In this document: in pieces, positions 1-6,547 of the stretch | How positions within the stretch are numbered: position 1 is the first letter of the stretch | Layout of the letters: each line of letters starts with the position of its first letter | Source: Bacteroidales bacterium | Lineage (GTDB): Bacteria; Bacteroidota; Bacteroidia; Bacteroidales; UBA1556 | DNA length: 18,287 nucleotides | Assembly: GCA_029935325.1 (NCBI GenBank) | Contig: JAOZKO010000018.1 | Coordinates: forward strand, 1 to 18,287 | Reading direction: 5' to 3' | The notes under the pieces: generated by a model | What the model was told of the DNA's origin: nothing | Databases searched by the model: none | Seen by the model: only the letters and a program-made list of their open reading frames with translations | Translations under genes and position numbers: made by a program

Positions 1-118
1 AGCCATCGGGACCTCCTTTTAGTCGCTCGTACCTCGCATCTAACGTTCGTCTACAATATATGTTTCTTAACGAAATATTCACTTATTTTCTTAACGTAAT
101 TCTGACCAATGCGGAGGT

Positions 119-139
119 TCAGATACCTTTGGCATCTGA
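119..139. repeat. Imperfect hairpin
   Basis: TCAGATACC and GGCATCTGA flank a TTT loop. Eight of nine positions pair and one A.C mismatch remains. No T-run follows on either strand, so a terminator role is unlikely. It may belong to the same repeat debris as its neighbours. Confidence 0.45.
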
Positions 140-240
140 TAATTGCCAACACACTCTTAGCTTGTTTCAAGTTTAGTGCTCTAGGAAAGATCTGAGTTAT
201 TATTCTATTCGTTTTATTAATCTACAGTTATTATAATAAA

Positions 241-379
241 ATGTCATCGCCTACAGCGGTGGGAACGGCCAAAAGCGGTGCGGAGCGGCTGTGTTCCGAT
301 AACTATCGGAATTGTAAATGATATTATTTGCAGCAAAGGTTCCGATAACTATCGGAATTACGTTTGTAGATGATGACAT
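241..379 (+). repeat. Cloverleaf-like inverted-repeat element
   Basis: The outer arms are 241-255 and 365-379. Thirteen of 15 positions pair as Watson-Crick, one more as G.U if read as plus-strand RNA, and one is a mismatch. Inside lie three further stems: ACAGC/GCTGT (253-257 with 288-292, overlapping the outer arm by three bases), and two identical copies of the 18-base palindrome TTCCGATAACTATCGGAA at 294-311 and 340-357, 46 bp apart. The left part is strikingly GC-rich. It has no coding potential. It could be a REP/BIME- or MITE-like mobile repeat or a structured RNA; the window alone does not decide. Confidence 0.6.
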
Positions 380-524
380 TGTATGAGTCTATAAATAGAA
401 GACGATATTGATAAATATAGCAACTCTATTAAATCAAACCTAATGTCTTCAGCTATATTACTTTGGTAGCAAATAAATTATTTTCAAAGAGTGCGTTGGG
501 GATTTTTTGGCCTAGATTTTTTAC

Positions 525-548
525 TACTTTTTTATCATGAAAAAAGTA
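525..548. repeat. TACTTTTTT/AAAAAAGTA hairpin
   Basis: Nine-base arms flank a six-base loop, ATCATG. The stem is nearly all A/T, with T-rich or A-rich tracts on both sides. It lies about 260 bp beyond the pyrH stop and is too weak and distant to be called its terminator with confidence. Confidence 0.35.
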
Positions 549-654
549 AAAGAGAAAAATATAGAATATTTTATTATTTACAATTATTTATATCGCAAGG
601 TGTTATTATTAATGTACATATTCTACAAGATAATATATAGTTGCTCCCCAAGTT

Positions 655-684
655 TTTGTGTTGATCCGCAAGGAGTCACACAAA
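655..684 (+). repeat. Bulged hairpin with GCAA tetraloop
   Basis: The stem has three segments: TTTGTGT with ACACAAA, GA with TC, and TCC with GGA, closed by a GCAA loop. Two single-base bulges (T662 and G675) interrupt the 12 bp. GCAA is a GNRA tetraloop only when the plus strand is transcribed, which hints at plus-strand RNA. No promoter with both boxes or gene accompanies it. Confidence 0.4.
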
Positions 685-807
685 GAAAAGCATACTTTTG
701 CCCTGGGTGAAACAAGAGAAGGTTAAGTTTGAATGCTGAACTGTTAGGTTATTGGATGCACACACCAAGCAGCTTAGGGCATATTAGTAGTAAATTAACT
801 TATATAC

Positions 808-1515
808 TCAGCTTACAATAGTACCAACATCCTCACCATCAACAACCTTTAAAAGCTCTCCTTTTTTATTCATATCAAAAACATAAATAGGCATATTATT
901 CTCTTCGCAGAGGGTAAAAGAAGTTAAGTCCATAATCGCCAATTTCTTTTCATAGGCTTCTTTAAAACTTAATTCAGAATATTTAATTGCATCTGTATGT
1001 TTTTCAGGATCCTTATCATAAACTCCATCAACTCGTGTTCCTTTAAGAATTACATCTGCTTCTATTTCAATTGCTCTTAAGGCACTAGCTGTATCGGTTG
1101 TGAAAAACGGATTACCAGTTCCTCCACTAATAATTACAATTTTTCCTTCATTCATATATTCATTAGCTCGCTTACGGCTCATGCGTTCAGCAATTGGGTC
1201 TATCTCTAATCCACCAAGCAGTTTCGTGCCTATTCCTATTTTCTCCAATGCTCCTTGTATTGCCATAGAGTTAATAACAGTAGCAAGCATTCCCATATAG
1301 TCACCTTGTACCCTATCCATACCCTGACTTGCTCCACTTAAGCCGCGATAAATATTTCCTCCACCAATAACAATCGCAATCTGAACACCTTTGTCAAATG
1401 CTAGCTTTATTTCATTTGCATAATCAGCAAGCCTCTCTGGATCAATGCCATATTGCATATCGCCCATTAGAGCTTCACCGCTTAGCTTAAGTAATATTCT
1501 GTTAAATCGTATCAT
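808..1515 (-). CDS. pyrH: UMP kinase
   Basis: Cytoplasmic uridylate kinase, which phosphorylates UMP to UDP with ATP in pyrimidine nucleotide synthesis. The 235-residue product is close to the usual 235-245 and spans the whole amino-acid-kinase fold. Visible motifs are KLSGEAL (residues 10-16), the glycine-rich GGGNIYRG (51-58), the GMDRVQGDYMGM segment (65-76), and GGTGNPFFTTD (131-141), typical of bacterial PyrH; a KGTRVDGVYDKDP segment follows and carries nucleotide-binding residues. The ATG at 1515 is the only sensible start, with no Shine-Dalgarno sequence before it. In many bacteria pyrH sits directly after tsf and before frr. Here about 4.2 kb separates it from tsf and no frr follows within the window, so it probably has its own promoter. 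Identification is secure. Confidence 0.97.
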   Translation of the reverse strand: MIRFNRILLKLSGEALMGDMQYGIDPERLADYANEIKLAFDKGVQIAIVIGGGNIYRGLSGASQGMDRVQGDYMGMLATVINSMAIQGALEKIGIGTKLLGGLEIDPIAERMSRKRANEYMNEGKIVIISGGTGNPFFTTDTASALRAIEIEADVILKGTRVDGVYDKDPEKHTDAIKYSELSFKEAYEKKLAIMDLTSFTLCEENNMPIYVFDMNKKGELLKVVDGEDVGTIVS

Positions 1516-1543
1516 GTCTATTTTTCTAAAATTTAATAATCTT

Positions 1544-1551
1544 CAAAAGTA
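1544..1551 (-). promoter_or_regulatory. Candidate pyrH promoter -7 box
   Basis: Read on the minus strand this is TACTTTTG, a full match to the Bacteroidota -7 consensus TAnnTTTG. It lies about 28 bp upstream of the pyrH ATG. Where the -33 box should be (around 1571-1575) the sequence reads TTTTA, only a partial match to TTTG. Confidence 0.45.
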
Positions 1552-1562
1552 GTGCAATAATG

Positions 1563-1581
1563 AATTACTTTAAAAGTAATT
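1563..1581. promoter_or_regulatory. Palindrome over the -33 region of pyrH
   Basis: AATTACTTT and AAAGTAATT form nine-base perfect arms around a single A. It lies 11 bp upstream of the candidate -7 box of pyrH, covering the -33 position. That placement suits a repressor operator, but arms made almost only of A and T can arise by chance in this composition. Confidence 0.35.
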
Positions 1582-1611
1582 TAGGTAATGGTTAGAGGCA
1601 AACTCATACTT

Positions 1612-1642
1612 AAAAAAAAAGCCGCAAATTTAAAAGTTTGCC
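1612..1642 (-). terminator. Candidate terminator of the PKD lipoprotein gene
   Basis: On the minus strand GCAAA and TTTGC (1637-1641 with 1624-1628) pair, followed by GGC and a run of nine T residues (1612-1620). It starts about 80 bp after the lipoprotein stop codon. The stem is short, so this is a weak call. Confidence 0.4.
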
Positions 1643-1722
1643 CTGAGTAATGGTTTTAGTAAAAAGTGTTTCTTTCAATATTGACATTATACCTGTGAGA
1701 ATATTCTAATATTTGAAACAAG

Positions 1723-2346
1723 CTACTCTTTATCTGCTTGCATGGGGTAACTTTTTCCATTATAAATAAAAGTACCTATTCCTGTTGTTGAAGTTTCTAA
1801 TTTAACATTACAAGTAAATGTTTTGCCTTCATCTTGTAAAGTGAATGAACATTCATTATTACTATTGAGGGTTGTATGCCAGGTGTCATGTAGTGAACCT
1901 ATATTGGCGCCTATATTACCTTGAACTTCCCAATTTTCCAATGAAACATTTTCTTCATCAACATAAAAATATACCCATGCTGAGGTAATAGTAATATCGC
2001 TTTGGGTTATCTCTACCTTCCAATATCCATTAAAATTTCTTTCAATAATAATACTTTCTGAAACGGAATCCTCACCGCCTTCTCCAATAGCTGTAAGAGT
2101 TACAGTGTAATCTCCTTTTGTTGAAAATTTATACGTTAGACTTTGAGCGGTAGAAGTGCCCCCATCTCCAAAATCCCAAGAATAACTATTTGCATTTTCT
2201 GATACATTTGTAAATAATACCATTTCACCAACACCAGCAGTTGTTTTACTCATAGTAAAAGCAGCAATGGGAGGGTCTTTTGTACAACCAGTAGATAGTA
2301 ACACAAATAGAGATATCAAGCTTATAAAGTAGATTATTTTTTTCAT
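1723..2346 (-). CDS. PKD-domain lipoprotein
   Basis: Predicted 207-residue surface or periplasmic lipoprotein. A hydrophobic signal sequence ends in LLSTGC, with Cys21 as the lipidated residue. Residues about 26-101 form one PKD domain, an immunoglobulin-like beta-sandwich, with the hallmark WDFGDG at 57-62 and a YTVTLTA strand at 80-86. The remaining ~105 residues are beta-rich, contain many Trp, Tyr and Thr residues, and match no family I recognise. PKD domains in this phylum usually mediate protein or polysaccharide contacts at the cell surface; no catalytic motif is visible. The gene stands alone, reading toward pyrH, with a possible terminator at 1612-1642. I see no convincing promoter box upstream. 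Function unknown. Confidence 0.85.
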   Translation of the reverse strand: MKKIIYFISLISLFVLLSTGCTKDPPIAAFTMSKTTAGVGEMVLFTNVSENANSYSWDFGDGGTSTAQSLTYKFSTKGDYTVTLTAIGEGGEDSVSESIIIERNFNGYWKVEITQSDITITSAWVYFYVDEENVSLENWEVQGNIGANIGSLHDTWHTTLNSNNECSFTLQDEGKTFTCNVKLETSTTGIGTFIYNGKSYPMQADKE

Positions 2347-2460
2347 TTTCCGAATATTAGTTTCTGACTATTATTTAATATTAATTATTTATTAGTGTTA
2401 TTCTTAATTGGTACTACTACCATCATAGTAGGTGAAAATGATTTCTCAAGCTATATAACT

Positions 2461-2552
2461 ATAGTTCGTTGAGTTTTGGACTCCCACCTATTTGCCAATC
2501 CTGAGAGGCAAAGACACAATTGGCTTGTTACGTTATTGCATAAAGCTGCAAT
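2461..2552 (+). repeat. Dispersed element, copy A
   Basis: It shares with 16071-16161 an identical left end of 17 bases (ATAGTTCGTTGAGTTTT) and a right end of 20 bases with one difference, and is 92 versus 91 bp long. The right end is a hairpin, ATTGCA-TAAAGC-TGCAAT (2535-2552). The middle has diverged and carries its own inverted repeats, TTTGCC/GGCAAA (2491-2496 with 2507-2512) or alternatively GCCAAT/ATTGGC (2494-2499 with 2519-2524). Confidence 0.65.
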
Positions 2553-2901
2553 ATTTTATTTACTGGTTTAGCCCTCTATTAATCAGACAATTTAATTAAT
2601 AAGGCAAATGTATGTAATATAATAATATAAATGACCTTATAGTTAATGCGAAAATATCTGAATGCAATAACAATACGTTAGTTTACAATATATTATTTTT
2701 CTCACATAAAAGTATCAAAGCTAAATAATTATTTGAGATACGGAATTAACTTGATGTGAAATATATCTGCTGAAGGCGAATAACAATAATAGCCACAAGT
2801 AAAGCCTGTAGTTAATACAGTGCAAATTTCAAACTGAAGGAATTGAACAATAACAAATACATTTCATCAAATTCAACCTTAAATCTATTCATTTACCACT
2901 T

Positions 2902-2928
2902 ACCGAATAATCTCGTTAATTCACCGAA
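2902..2928. promoter_or_regulatory. Putative LytTR operator (two ACCGAA repeats)
   Basis: ACCGAA occurs at 2902-2907 and 2923-2928, exactly 21 bp apart, or two helical turns. On the opposite strand it reads TTCGGTGAA, 12 bp, TTCGGTAAG. LytTR-domain regulators typically bind two direct repeats of about 9 bp with 12-13 bp between them. The pair ends about 30 bp upstream of the -7 box of an operon that itself encodes a LytTR regulator, which suggests autoregulation. Confidence 0.45.
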
Positions 2929-2957
2929 AACTGTTAGTTAGTTCTTTTTTCTGATGT

Positions 2958-2965
2958 TAGTTTTG
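2958..2965 (+). promoter_or_regulatory. Promoter -7 box of the LiaF-LytS-LytTR operon
   Basis: TAGTTTTG fits TAnnTTTG fully. The expected -33 region (about 2933-2937) has TTAG, a near match to TTTG. The implied leader before the ATG at 2992 is only about 20 nt. Confidence 0.5.
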
Positions 2966-2991
2966 CATCATTAATAACCTAATTTTATATT

Positions 2992-3753
2992 ATGAAACGA
3001 ATGGACAAAGACTCTTATGTAGAGCACAAATTTAAGTCAAAGTCAAAACACACTTCTCTAAGTAGATTTTTCTTAGCGCTATCATTTATTTTAGCAGGCA
3101 GCATACTAATTGCAGAAAAAACTGGTTTTATTTCAAACGAACTTTTCCATATGATTTTCAATTGGCAGGTTCTAGTAATTGCAATAGGGGTGGTTTCTAT
3201 TTTCAAAGAAAATAATAGTATCGGAGGATATATAATGATTCTGATTGGAGGGATTTTTCTAATACCTGAATTTATTGATATAAATTTTAATACTAAACAG
3301 CTCTTCTGGCCAGCAATACTCATTGGTGTGGGAATAATAATTCTATTTAAAGGCTTAAACAAATGGCCACAAATCAATAGAGACAGATTTACAAAAAGTG
3401 ATTTTAATGACTTGGATATGGTGGATGATAATCACATATTTGGTGGAGGAGAATTCCATATTACTAGCGAGAATTTTAAAGGAGGAAAAATTAATGCCCT
3501 TTTTGGAGGTGGAACTTATGATTTTAGAAATGCCAAACTTGCTGAGGGAGTTCAGGTATTAGATATATCATTGGTTTTTGGAGGATTGGAGATAAATATT
3601 CCTGCAGAATGGGATGTAAAAGTAGAAGTGACATCTATTTTAGGAGGCTTTAGCAATAAAACACTCTCCTACTCACGACCAGCAGAAATAACTGGACAAT
3701 TAATTATTAGAGGCTCCGCAATATTTGGCGGAGGTGAAATAAAACGATACTAA
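2992..3753 (+). CDS. LiaF-like four-helix membrane protein
   Basis: A 253-residue inner-membrane protein. After a basic N-terminus come four hydrophobic segments at about 24-43, 54-70, 77-94 and 103-121. A soluble C-terminal part follows, with repeated glycine turns: FGGGEF, FGGGTY, FGGLEI, LGGFSN and a final FGGGEIKRY. This is the layout of the LiaF/YvqF family (N-terminal four-helix domain plus a beta-structured C-terminal domain). In Firmicutes LiaF restrains the LiaS kinase until cell-envelope damage. Here it is first in an operon, 9 bp before a LytS-type kinase rather than a LiaS-type kinase. A sensing or inhibitory role toward that kinase is inference. No Shine-Dalgarno sequence; the ATG at 2992 follows the promoter closely, and a second Met (3001) is a possible alternative. 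Confidence 0.85.
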   Translation: MKRMDKDSYVEHKFKSKSKHTSLSRFFLALSFILAGSILIAEKTGFISNELFHMIFNWQVLVIAIGVVSIFKENNSIGGYIMILIGGIFLIPEFIDINFNTKQLFWPAILIGVGIIILFKGLNKWPQINRDRFTKSDFNDLDMVDDNHIFGGGEFHITSENFKGGKINALFGGGTYDFRNAKLAEGVQVLDISLVFGGLEINIPAEWDVKVEVTSILGGFSNKTLSYSRPAEITGQLIIRGSAIFGGGEIKRY

Positions 3754-3762
3754 AATTTAGCA

Positions 3763-4827
3763 ATGAGAAATCCATTTCTTAAGAAACCTATATGGATAAT
3801 ACTATATACCCTTTGGTGGATACTGCCTAGCAGTATTCACTCTTTTGTATTGTGGAAAGCTTTTGAGTTACCTTTATCAAATGTCCTTATAGATGCCAGT
3901 ATTAGCTTCACTATACTTGCCGTAATAGGCCTAAGCCTTTGGTATATGGTAAGATATACTTTTAATGATTCTGAGAATTGGCAAAAAAGCCTTCAAACAC
4001 ATTTAATAGCAATGGGCATTATTTTCGCATTGTGGATTGGTAGTACTTATGGAATAATTACTCTTATTTCAAATGATTATTCCTCTAGTTTTGAGCCGAC
4101 TATTTTATGGCGGCTATTGCTATTTCTACCAGTATATCTATTAATCATTTCTAGCTATTATCTTTTCTCATCGCTAGACAAGCTTAATAATCAAGAACTC
4201 CAAAAATCTAAAATGGAAGCAATGGTGCGTTCTGCCGAATTAGATACATTAAAATCGCAAATTAATCCGCACTTTTTGTTCAATAGTCTTAATTCAGCAT
4301 CTTCGTTGACTCTTACAAATCCTAATAAAGCACAGGAGATGATAATAAATATTTCTGATTTTTTCAGATTTACGCTTATGTCTTCTAAAAATCAGTTTAC
4401 AAATTTGGCAAAAGAATTAGAGCATGCACTATTATATATAGAAATAGAAAAGGGTAGGTTTGGCGAGAAAATTCAGGTAAACGCTGAGCTACCTCAGGAA
4501 TTAGAAGACGTTGAAGTTCCTTCTCTAATTCTGCAACCGCTTATTGAAAATGCTATAAAACATGGAGTTTACGAAAGCAGTAAGGAAGTTGCCATTAATT
4601 TCTTATTTGAGCATATTGGAGACAAAATAAAAATCCGAATTGAAAACCAGATTGATGAAGCTAACGGAAGTGCAAAAAAGAGTACTGCCACAGGTTTGAA
4701 CAATGTCACTAAGCGTTTAGAACTAGCATATGGACAAAAGAACTTATTAATGACTGAAAAAACAGAGGATAGTTTTGCTGTCAGCATTTGGATTCCATTA
4801 AACCAAGAAATAAGCAATAAAATATAG
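3763..4827 (+). CDS. LytS-type sensor histidine kinase
   Basis: A 354-residue membrane kinase. Four hydrophobic segments (about 10-32, 42-64, 80-102, 115-135) are joined by a short coiled coil to the cytoplasmic His_kinase domain, with QINPHFLFNSLNS and the phospho-acceptor His170. An HATPase segment follows, with the N-box PLIENAIKHG (259-268, Asn263) and a G-box TGLNNVTKRL (310-319). No periplasmic sensor domain is present, so it probably senses within the membrane or through the LiaF-like protein encoded just upstream. The family phosphorylates LytTR-type response regulators, and one is encoded 2 bp downstream, making a cognate pair very likely. All catalytic motifs look intact. The signal is unknown. 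Confidence 0.93.
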   Translation: MRNPFLKKPIWIILYTLWWILPSSIHSFVLWKAFELPLSNVLIDASISFTILAVIGLSLWYMVRYTFNDSENWQKSLQTHLIAMGIIFALWIGSTYGIITLISNDYSSSFEPTILWRLLLFLPVYLLIISSYYLFSSLDKLNNQELQKSKMEAMVRSAELDTLKSQINPHFLFNSLNSASSLTLTNPNKAQEMIINISDFFRFTLMSSKNQFTNLAKELEHALLYIEIEKGRFGEKIQVNAELPQELEDVEVPSLILQPLIENAIKHGVYESSKEVAINFLFEHIGDKIKIRIENQIDEANGSAKKSTATGLNNVTKRLELAYGQKNLLMTEKTEDSFAVSIWIPLNQEISNKI

Positions 4828-4829
4828 CT

Positions 4830-5588
4830 ATGCAAGAGAAAACAAAAATTCTGATTATAGAAGATGAAGCGCCAGCTAGGATGCTATTAAAGCAGTATCT
4901 AAAAAAACATAGTGATTATATAATAATTGGAGAATGCGAAAATGGTTTTCAGGGTGCAATATCCATCAAAGAACTTAAGCCTGATGTGGTTTTCCTGGAC
5001 ATACAAATGCCTAAGCTTAATGGTTTTGAAATGCTCGAGCTTATTGAAAACCCTCCACAAATTATTTTCTCTACAGCTTATGATGAGTTTGCAATTAAAG
5101 CTTTTGAGTTTGGAGCAGTGGACTACCTCCTAAAACCTTTTTCACAGAAAAGATTTGATATAGCACTTGAAAAAGTAAAGCTAAAAATAAATCAGAAAAC
5201 CAATCTTGAAAAACCCATGGAAGGATTGCTTCAATTTGTTAGGGAAGAGCAAGATATTATAAAAAGAATAGTTGTAAAAAACCGTAATAAAATAGAGATA
5301 ATCCTTACTAAAAACATTGAGCGAATAGAAGCTCAGGACGATTATGTATTTATCTATACTATTTCGGGGGAGAGGTTTTTGAAAAACAGCACCATGAATT
5401 ATCTTGAGAAGCATCTTGACTCAAGTGAGTTTGTAAGAGTTCACCGCTCAAATACAATACGAATAGACCAAATTAGCAAGATTGAACTCTGGGAAAAAGA
5501 TACTCATATTATTATTCTGAAAAGCGGGGCAAAGATTAAAGCTAGTAGAAGTGGTTATAAAAGATTGAAGGAGGTTTTGAAGGTTTGA
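4830..5588 (+). CDS. LytTR-family response regulator
   Basis: A 252-residue DNA-binding regulator. The receiver domain (about 5-120) has acidic residues E11, D12 and E13, phospho-acceptor Asp57 in FLDIQMP, Thr82 and Lys102 in LLKPF, all as expected for an active receiver. The C-terminal LytTR domain (about 148-250) contains the typical FVRVHRSNTIRIDQI segment. It is translationally close to the kinase gene (2-bp gap) and ends the operon at the bidirectional terminator. LytTR domains bind paired direct repeats, and such a pair lies in this operon's own promoter region (2902-2928). Regulation of its own operon is inferred; other targets are unknown. Confidence 0.94.
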   Translation: MQEKTKILIIEDEAPARMLLKQYLKKHSDYIIIGECENGFQGAISIKELKPDVVFLDIQMPKLNGFEMLELIENPPQIIFSTAYDEFAIKAFEFGAVDYLLKPFSQKRFDIALEKVKLKINQKTNLEKPMEGLLQFVREEQDIIKRIVVKNRNKIEIILTKNIERIEAQDDYVFIYTISGERFLKNSTMNYLEKHLDSSEFVRVHRSNTIRIDQISKIELWEKDTHIIILKSGAKIKASRSGYKRLKEVLKV

Positions 5589-5631
5589 TCGTTATTATAA
5601 GAAATATCGTCATCAAAAAATTAAACAAAAA

Positions 5632-5659
5632 AAACCGCCAAGCAAAAGCAAGGCGGTTT
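5632..5659. terminator. Bidirectional intrinsic terminator
   Basis: AAACCGCC (5632-5639) pairs perfectly with GGCGGTTT (5652-5659) around a 12-base loop. On the minus strand the stem is followed by a run of eight T residues, so it should end the rplM-rpsI-rpsB-tsf transcript strongly. On the plus strand it is followed by TTTCTT and T-rich sequence and can also serve the LytTR operon. It sits between two converging genes. Confidence 0.9.
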
Positions 5660-5684
5660 CTTAAAAATATATTTTTTCTAAAGA

Positions 5685-6515
5685 TTATAAAGCTAATCTA
5701 AAGAATCCTGTTACAGTAAGGTCTTTATCTGCAGATTGAAGATATTGCTCAACAGACATTTTATTATCACGAACAAAGTTTTGCGCTAATAAAGTATTGT
5801 CCTTATAAAACTTATTCAATTTACCCATGGCAATTCTTTCTAATAAGTTTTCTGGTTTACCTTCTTGGCGAGCTTGATCCATTCCAATTTCAATCTCCTT
5901 CTTTACTCTTTCAGCATCAACACCATCTTTATTCAAGGCAATAGGAGCCATAGCAGCAATTTGCATATTCACTTCTTTACCTATGGTTTCAATATCAGCT
6001 ATATCAGCTTTATTTAATCCCATAACAGTAGCTAGGCGATTACCTGGGTGAATATAAGCAAATACCATTGCAGCATTGATAACTTGGTAATCAACGATTT
6101 CAATTTTTTCGCCAATTTTTCCTAATTGCTCAAGAACCAATTCCTTAATGCTCATTCCGTCAATCATAGTAGCCTTAAGAGCTTCTACATCAGTAATTTT
6201 ATCAGCAATTGCTTTATCAGCAATACTTGTTACAAAACCAACGAAAGCTTCATTTTTAGCAACAAAATCAGTTTCACAGCTAATGCGTAAAACCATTCCA
6301 AATTGTTTATCATCAGAAACTTTTGCAATAATTACACCTTCAGCAGCATCACGATCAGCACGCTTATCAGCAACTTTTTGTCCTTTTTTACGAAGGATAT
6401 CAATTGCTTTTTCAGAATCACCTTCAGCTTCTACAAGAGCTTTTTTGCAATCCATCATTCCTGCACCAGTTTTTTTACGTAGTGCATTTACTTCAGCAGC
6501 AGTTATTTTTGCCAT
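5685..6515 (-). CDS. tsf: Elongation factor Ts
   Basis: EF-Ts recycles EF-Tu by exchanging GDP for GTP during translation. The 276-residue protein has the N-terminal UBA-like module with TGAGMMDCKKAL (16-27) and the highly conserved ETDFVAKNEAF segment (81-91) that contacts EF-Tu, followed by a full core domain. Length is typical of the Bacteroidota. It is the last gene of the rplM-rpsI-rpsB-tsf operon, starting 32 bp after rpsB, and is followed by the terminator at 5632-5659. No internal promoter is visible before it. Confidence 0.97.
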   Translation of the reverse strand: MAKITAAEVNALRKKTGAGMMDCKKALVEAEGDSEKAIDILRKKGQKVADKRADRDAAEGVIIAKVSDDKQFGMVLRISCETDFVAKNEAFVGFVTSIADKAIADKITDVEALKATMIDGMSIKELVLEQLGKIGEKIEIVDYQVINAAMVFAYIHPGNRLATVMGLNKADIADIETIGKEVNMQIAAMAPIALNKDGVDAERVKKEIEIGMDQARQEGKPENLLERIAMGKLNKFYKDNTLLAQNFVRDNKMSVEQYLQSADKDLTVTGFFRLAL

Positions 6516-6547
6516 ATTATTTAATCTTTACTTTGTTATCAATAAAA

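Larger units (their letters stand above)
1..807. other. Gene-free region rich in hairpins and repeats
   Basis: No open frame here looks like a gene, and no tRNA or frr gene, which often follows pyrH, is visible. What it holds: a hairpin (119-139), a 10-base direct repeat TTTCTTAACG at 63-72 and 87-96, a 139-bp cloverleaf-like element (241-379), an A/T-only-stem hairpin (525-548) and a 12-bp bulged hairpin with a GCAA loop (655-684). The first ten bases, AGCCATCGGG, look like the right half of another CCGAT-type palindrome cut by the window edge (inference). GC-rich patches such as 251-292 stand out from the AT-rich background. The region is best read as an accumulation of small dispersed elements downstream of pyrH. 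Confidence 0.6.
2347..2991. other. 645-bp gap between divergent genes
   Basis: AT-rich and without a plausible gene. It holds a small hairpin (CTACTA/TAGTAG, 2414-2431), one copy of a dispersed element (2461-2552), and near its right end the putative operator (2902-2928) and promoter (2958-2965) of the LiaF-LytS-LytTR cassette. I see no other structure in the remaining stretch (about 2560-2880). Confidence 0.6.

Noticed and set aside
693..700. TACTTTTG as a plus-strand promoter
   Set aside because: No TTTG or TTG at the right distance and no gene downstream on that strand.
1..807. frr or a tRNA gene downstream of pyrH
   Set aside because: No frame with ribosome-recycling-factor features and no tRNA arm pattern with a TTCRA loop was found.
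696..1648. Similar TTTGCCCTGRGT stretches near 697 and 1637
   Set aside because: Only about a dozen shared bases in a compositionally simple setting; too short to claim a repeat.
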